Of a stretch of 64,000 nt of DNA, positions 62,590-64,000 are shown piece after piece. Position 1 is the first letter of the stretch. The number at the start of each line of letters is the position of its first letter. The position numbers were made by a program, and so were the translations under genes. A model generated the notes under the pieces. It made no database searches. It was given only the letters and a program-made list of their open reading frames with translations, and had not been told where the DNA came from. The DNA is from Tessaracoccus lapidicaptus (lineage in GTDB: Bacteria; Actinomycetota; Actinomycetes; Propionibacteriales; Propionibacteriaceae), in contig NZ_MBQD01000020.1 in the NCBI RefSeq assembly GCF_001693815.1, positions 124,001-188,000 of the forward strand, written 5' to 3'.

Positions 62590-64000
62590 GGCGCCGTGAC
62601 GTGGAAGACGTGCGCGGGCTTGCTCGGCCAGAGCCGCACCCAGGCGCGCTGCCCCCACACGTAGGACTCGCCGGTCAGCTCGTCGGTCACGCGGACCGAG
62701 TCGCCGCCCAGGCCGAGGGCGGCCAGGTCGAGCATGATGTCGGACTCGACGGTGTGGTCCGGGTCGAGCGAGCACACCACGAGCACCGTGTCGGCGCCGT
62801 CGTTCTTGGAGAACACGATGACCGAGTCGTGGGGCGCGTGGTGGAAGTGGATGTCGCGGAGCTGCTGCAGCGCCGGGTGCGCCTCGCGGATCTCGTTGAG
62901 TTTGCCCAGCAGCAGGTTGAGGTTGGGCTCGGCGTTGTAGTCGCGGGGCCGGAACTCGTACTTCTCGGAATCGAGGTACTCCTCCTTGCCGGCGGCGACG
63001 GGCAGGTGCTCGAACAGTTCGAAGCCCGAGTAGACGCCCCAGGTCGGCGACATCGTCGCGGCGAGGATCGCGCGGATCGAGAACGCCGCCGGGTTGCCCG
63101 ACTGCAGGAAGAAGGGGTTGATGTCGGGCGTGTTGACGAAGAAGTTGGGCCGGTAGTACGACGCCATCTCCTGCGACAGCTCGGTCAAGTACTCGGTCAG
63201 TTCCCACTTGAGGTTGCGCCACGTGAAGTAGGTGTAGCTCTGCTGGAAGCCCACCTTGCCCAGCGCCGCCATCATCTGCGGCTTGGTGAACGCCTCGGCG
63301 AGGAAGATGACCTCCGGGTTGGTCTCGTGGACGCGCTCCAGCAGCCAGTCCCAGAACTCGACGGGCTTGGTGTGCGGGTTGTCGACGCGGAAGATCGTCA
63401 CGCCGTGGTCGATCCAGAACCGGACGATCCGCAGCACCTCGTGGTAGAGCCCGGCCGGGTCGTTGTCGAAGTTCAGCGGGTAGATGTCCTGGTACTTCTT
63501 GGGCGGGTTCTCGGCGTAGGCGATGCTGCCGTCCATGCGGGTCGTGAACCACTCGGGATGCTCGGTCACCCACGGGTGGTCCGGCGACGCCTGCAGGGCC
63601 AGGTCCAGCGCCACCTCCAGCCCGAGCGAGCGGGCCTTGGCGACGAACGCGTCGAAGTCGTCGAAGTCGCCCAGGTCCGGGTGGATCGCGTCGTGCCCGC
63701 CGTCGGGCGAGCCGATCGCCCACGGCGAGCCGGGGTCCGCGTCGGAGGCGTCGAGGGAGTTGTTCTTCCCCTTGCGGTAGGCGCGGCCGATCGGGTGGAT
63801 CGGGGGCAGGTAGGCGACGTCGAAGCCCATGGCGGCGGCCGCCTCGAGCCGCTCGAACGACGTGCGGAACGTGCCGGAGTGCCACTGGCCGTGCTCGTCC
63901 TGCCAGGCGCCCTGCGAGCGGGGGAAGAACTCGTACCACGACGAGTACAGCGCGCGGCGCCGCTCGACCCGGATCGGGTACTCCTGCGTCGGCGACACCA
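62586..64000 (-). CDS. glgE: Alpha-1,4-glucan:maltose-1-phosphate maltosyltransferase, 5' end beyond the window
   Basis: Partial: 471 codons including the stop; a normal GlgE has 660-700 residues, so the N-terminal about 200 lie outside. It transfers maltosyl from maltose-1-phosphate to glucan chains. WYEFFPRSQGAW begins the catalytic barrel; the nucleophile is in IFRVDNPHTKP and the acid in VIFLAEAFTKPQMM; AENPPKKYQDIYPLNFD is diagnostic of GlgE. The first in-window GTG/Met-like position is not the real start. Confidence 0.95.
   Translation of the reverse strand, partial: VSPTQEYPIRVERRRALYSSWYEFFPRSQGAWQDEHGQWHSGTFRTSFERLEAAAAMGFDVAYLPPIHPIGRAYRKGKNNSLDASDADPGSPWAIGSPDGGHDAIHPDLGDFDDFDAFVAKARSLGLEVALDLALQASPDHPWVTEHPEWFTTRMDGSIAYAENPPKKYQDIYPLNFDNDPAGLYHEVLRIVRFWIDHGVTIFRVDNPHTKPVEFWDWLLERVHETNPEVIFLAEAFTKPQMMAALGKVGFQQSYTYFTWRNLKWELTEYLTELSQEMASYYRPNFFVNTPDINPFFLQSGNPAAFSIRAILAATMSPTWGVYSGFELFEHLPVAAGKEEYLDSEKYEFRPRDYNAEPNLNLLLGKLNEIREAHPALQQLRDIHFHHAPHDSVIVFSKNDGADTVLVVCSLDPDHTVESDIMLDLAALGLGGDSVRVTDELTGESYVWGQRAWVRLWPSKPAHVFHVTAP

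Overview
The window is chromosomal DNA of a high-GC actinomycete. The gene content points to Propionibacteriales, most likely Propionibacteriaceae. Evidence: WhiB1, SigR-RsrA, the PdtaS kinase, the fused KGD-type 2-oxoglutarate dehydrogenase, the NucS mismatch endonuclease, the 24-residue ribosomal protein bL37, the GlgE alpha-glucan pathway, methylmalonyl-CoA epimerase and a cobalamin adenosyltransferase. The class is well supported; the family is inference. I see no insertion sequence, prophage, integrase, CRISPR array or rRNA. No stretch above 300 bases lacks a gene; the longest gap is the 204-base rho leader (27908-28111).

Layout. 1-7.3 kb: a LacI-type repressor with its own palindromic operator, a convergent FUSC-type membrane protein, and a five-gene peptide-type ABC importer operon. 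7.3-18.4 kb: housekeeping and stress genes: serA, hisN, a leftward DoxX-aroA-rsgA operon, a SRAP gene, sigR-rsrA, bL37, pdtaS, PCMT, whiB1, galK and a 59-residue protein. The order sigR/rsrA/pdtaS/whiB1 with aroA, rsgA and SRAP resembles the sigH neighbourhood of Mycobacterium tuberculosis. 18.4-23.7 kb: kgd, a polytopic GT87-like protein and one tRNA-Arg(CCG).

23.7-48 kb closely follows the M. tuberculosis lysA-to-glgE segment: lysA-hom-thrB (thrC absent), rho, rpmE, prfA-prmC-tsaC-wecA, the eight-gene ATP synthase operon with two small AtpI-like proteins, DUF2550, PduO adenosyltransferase, nucS and methylmalonyl-CoA epimerase. 48.9-64 kb is a leftward block for storage and compatible glucans: pgm, a thioredoxin-like TPR protein, treZ-treY, a SERCA-like Ca2+ ATPase, a NUDIX protein, glgB, maltokinase (pep2) and glgE, whose 5' end lies beyond the window.

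How it works together. lysA/hom/thrB make lysine and threonine. tsaC, prfA, prmC, rpmE and bL37 serve translation. wecA starts cell-envelope glycan synthesis and the atp operon makes ATP. Pgm, GlgB, GlgE, Pep2 and TreY/TreZ interconvert glucose phosphate, maltose-1-phosphate, glycogen and trehalose.

The most striking regulatory signal is a recurrent leaderless start: TANNNT, usually TAGGNT, sits 6-7 bases before an ATG or GTG at more than ten transcription-unit heads. Two divergent gene pairs have such boxes back to back, and two boxes start with the TAG stop codon of the upstream gene. The second main signal is a perfect SigR-type promoter (GGAAT-N18-GTT) placed to produce an N-terminally extended SigR, as known for Streptomyces.
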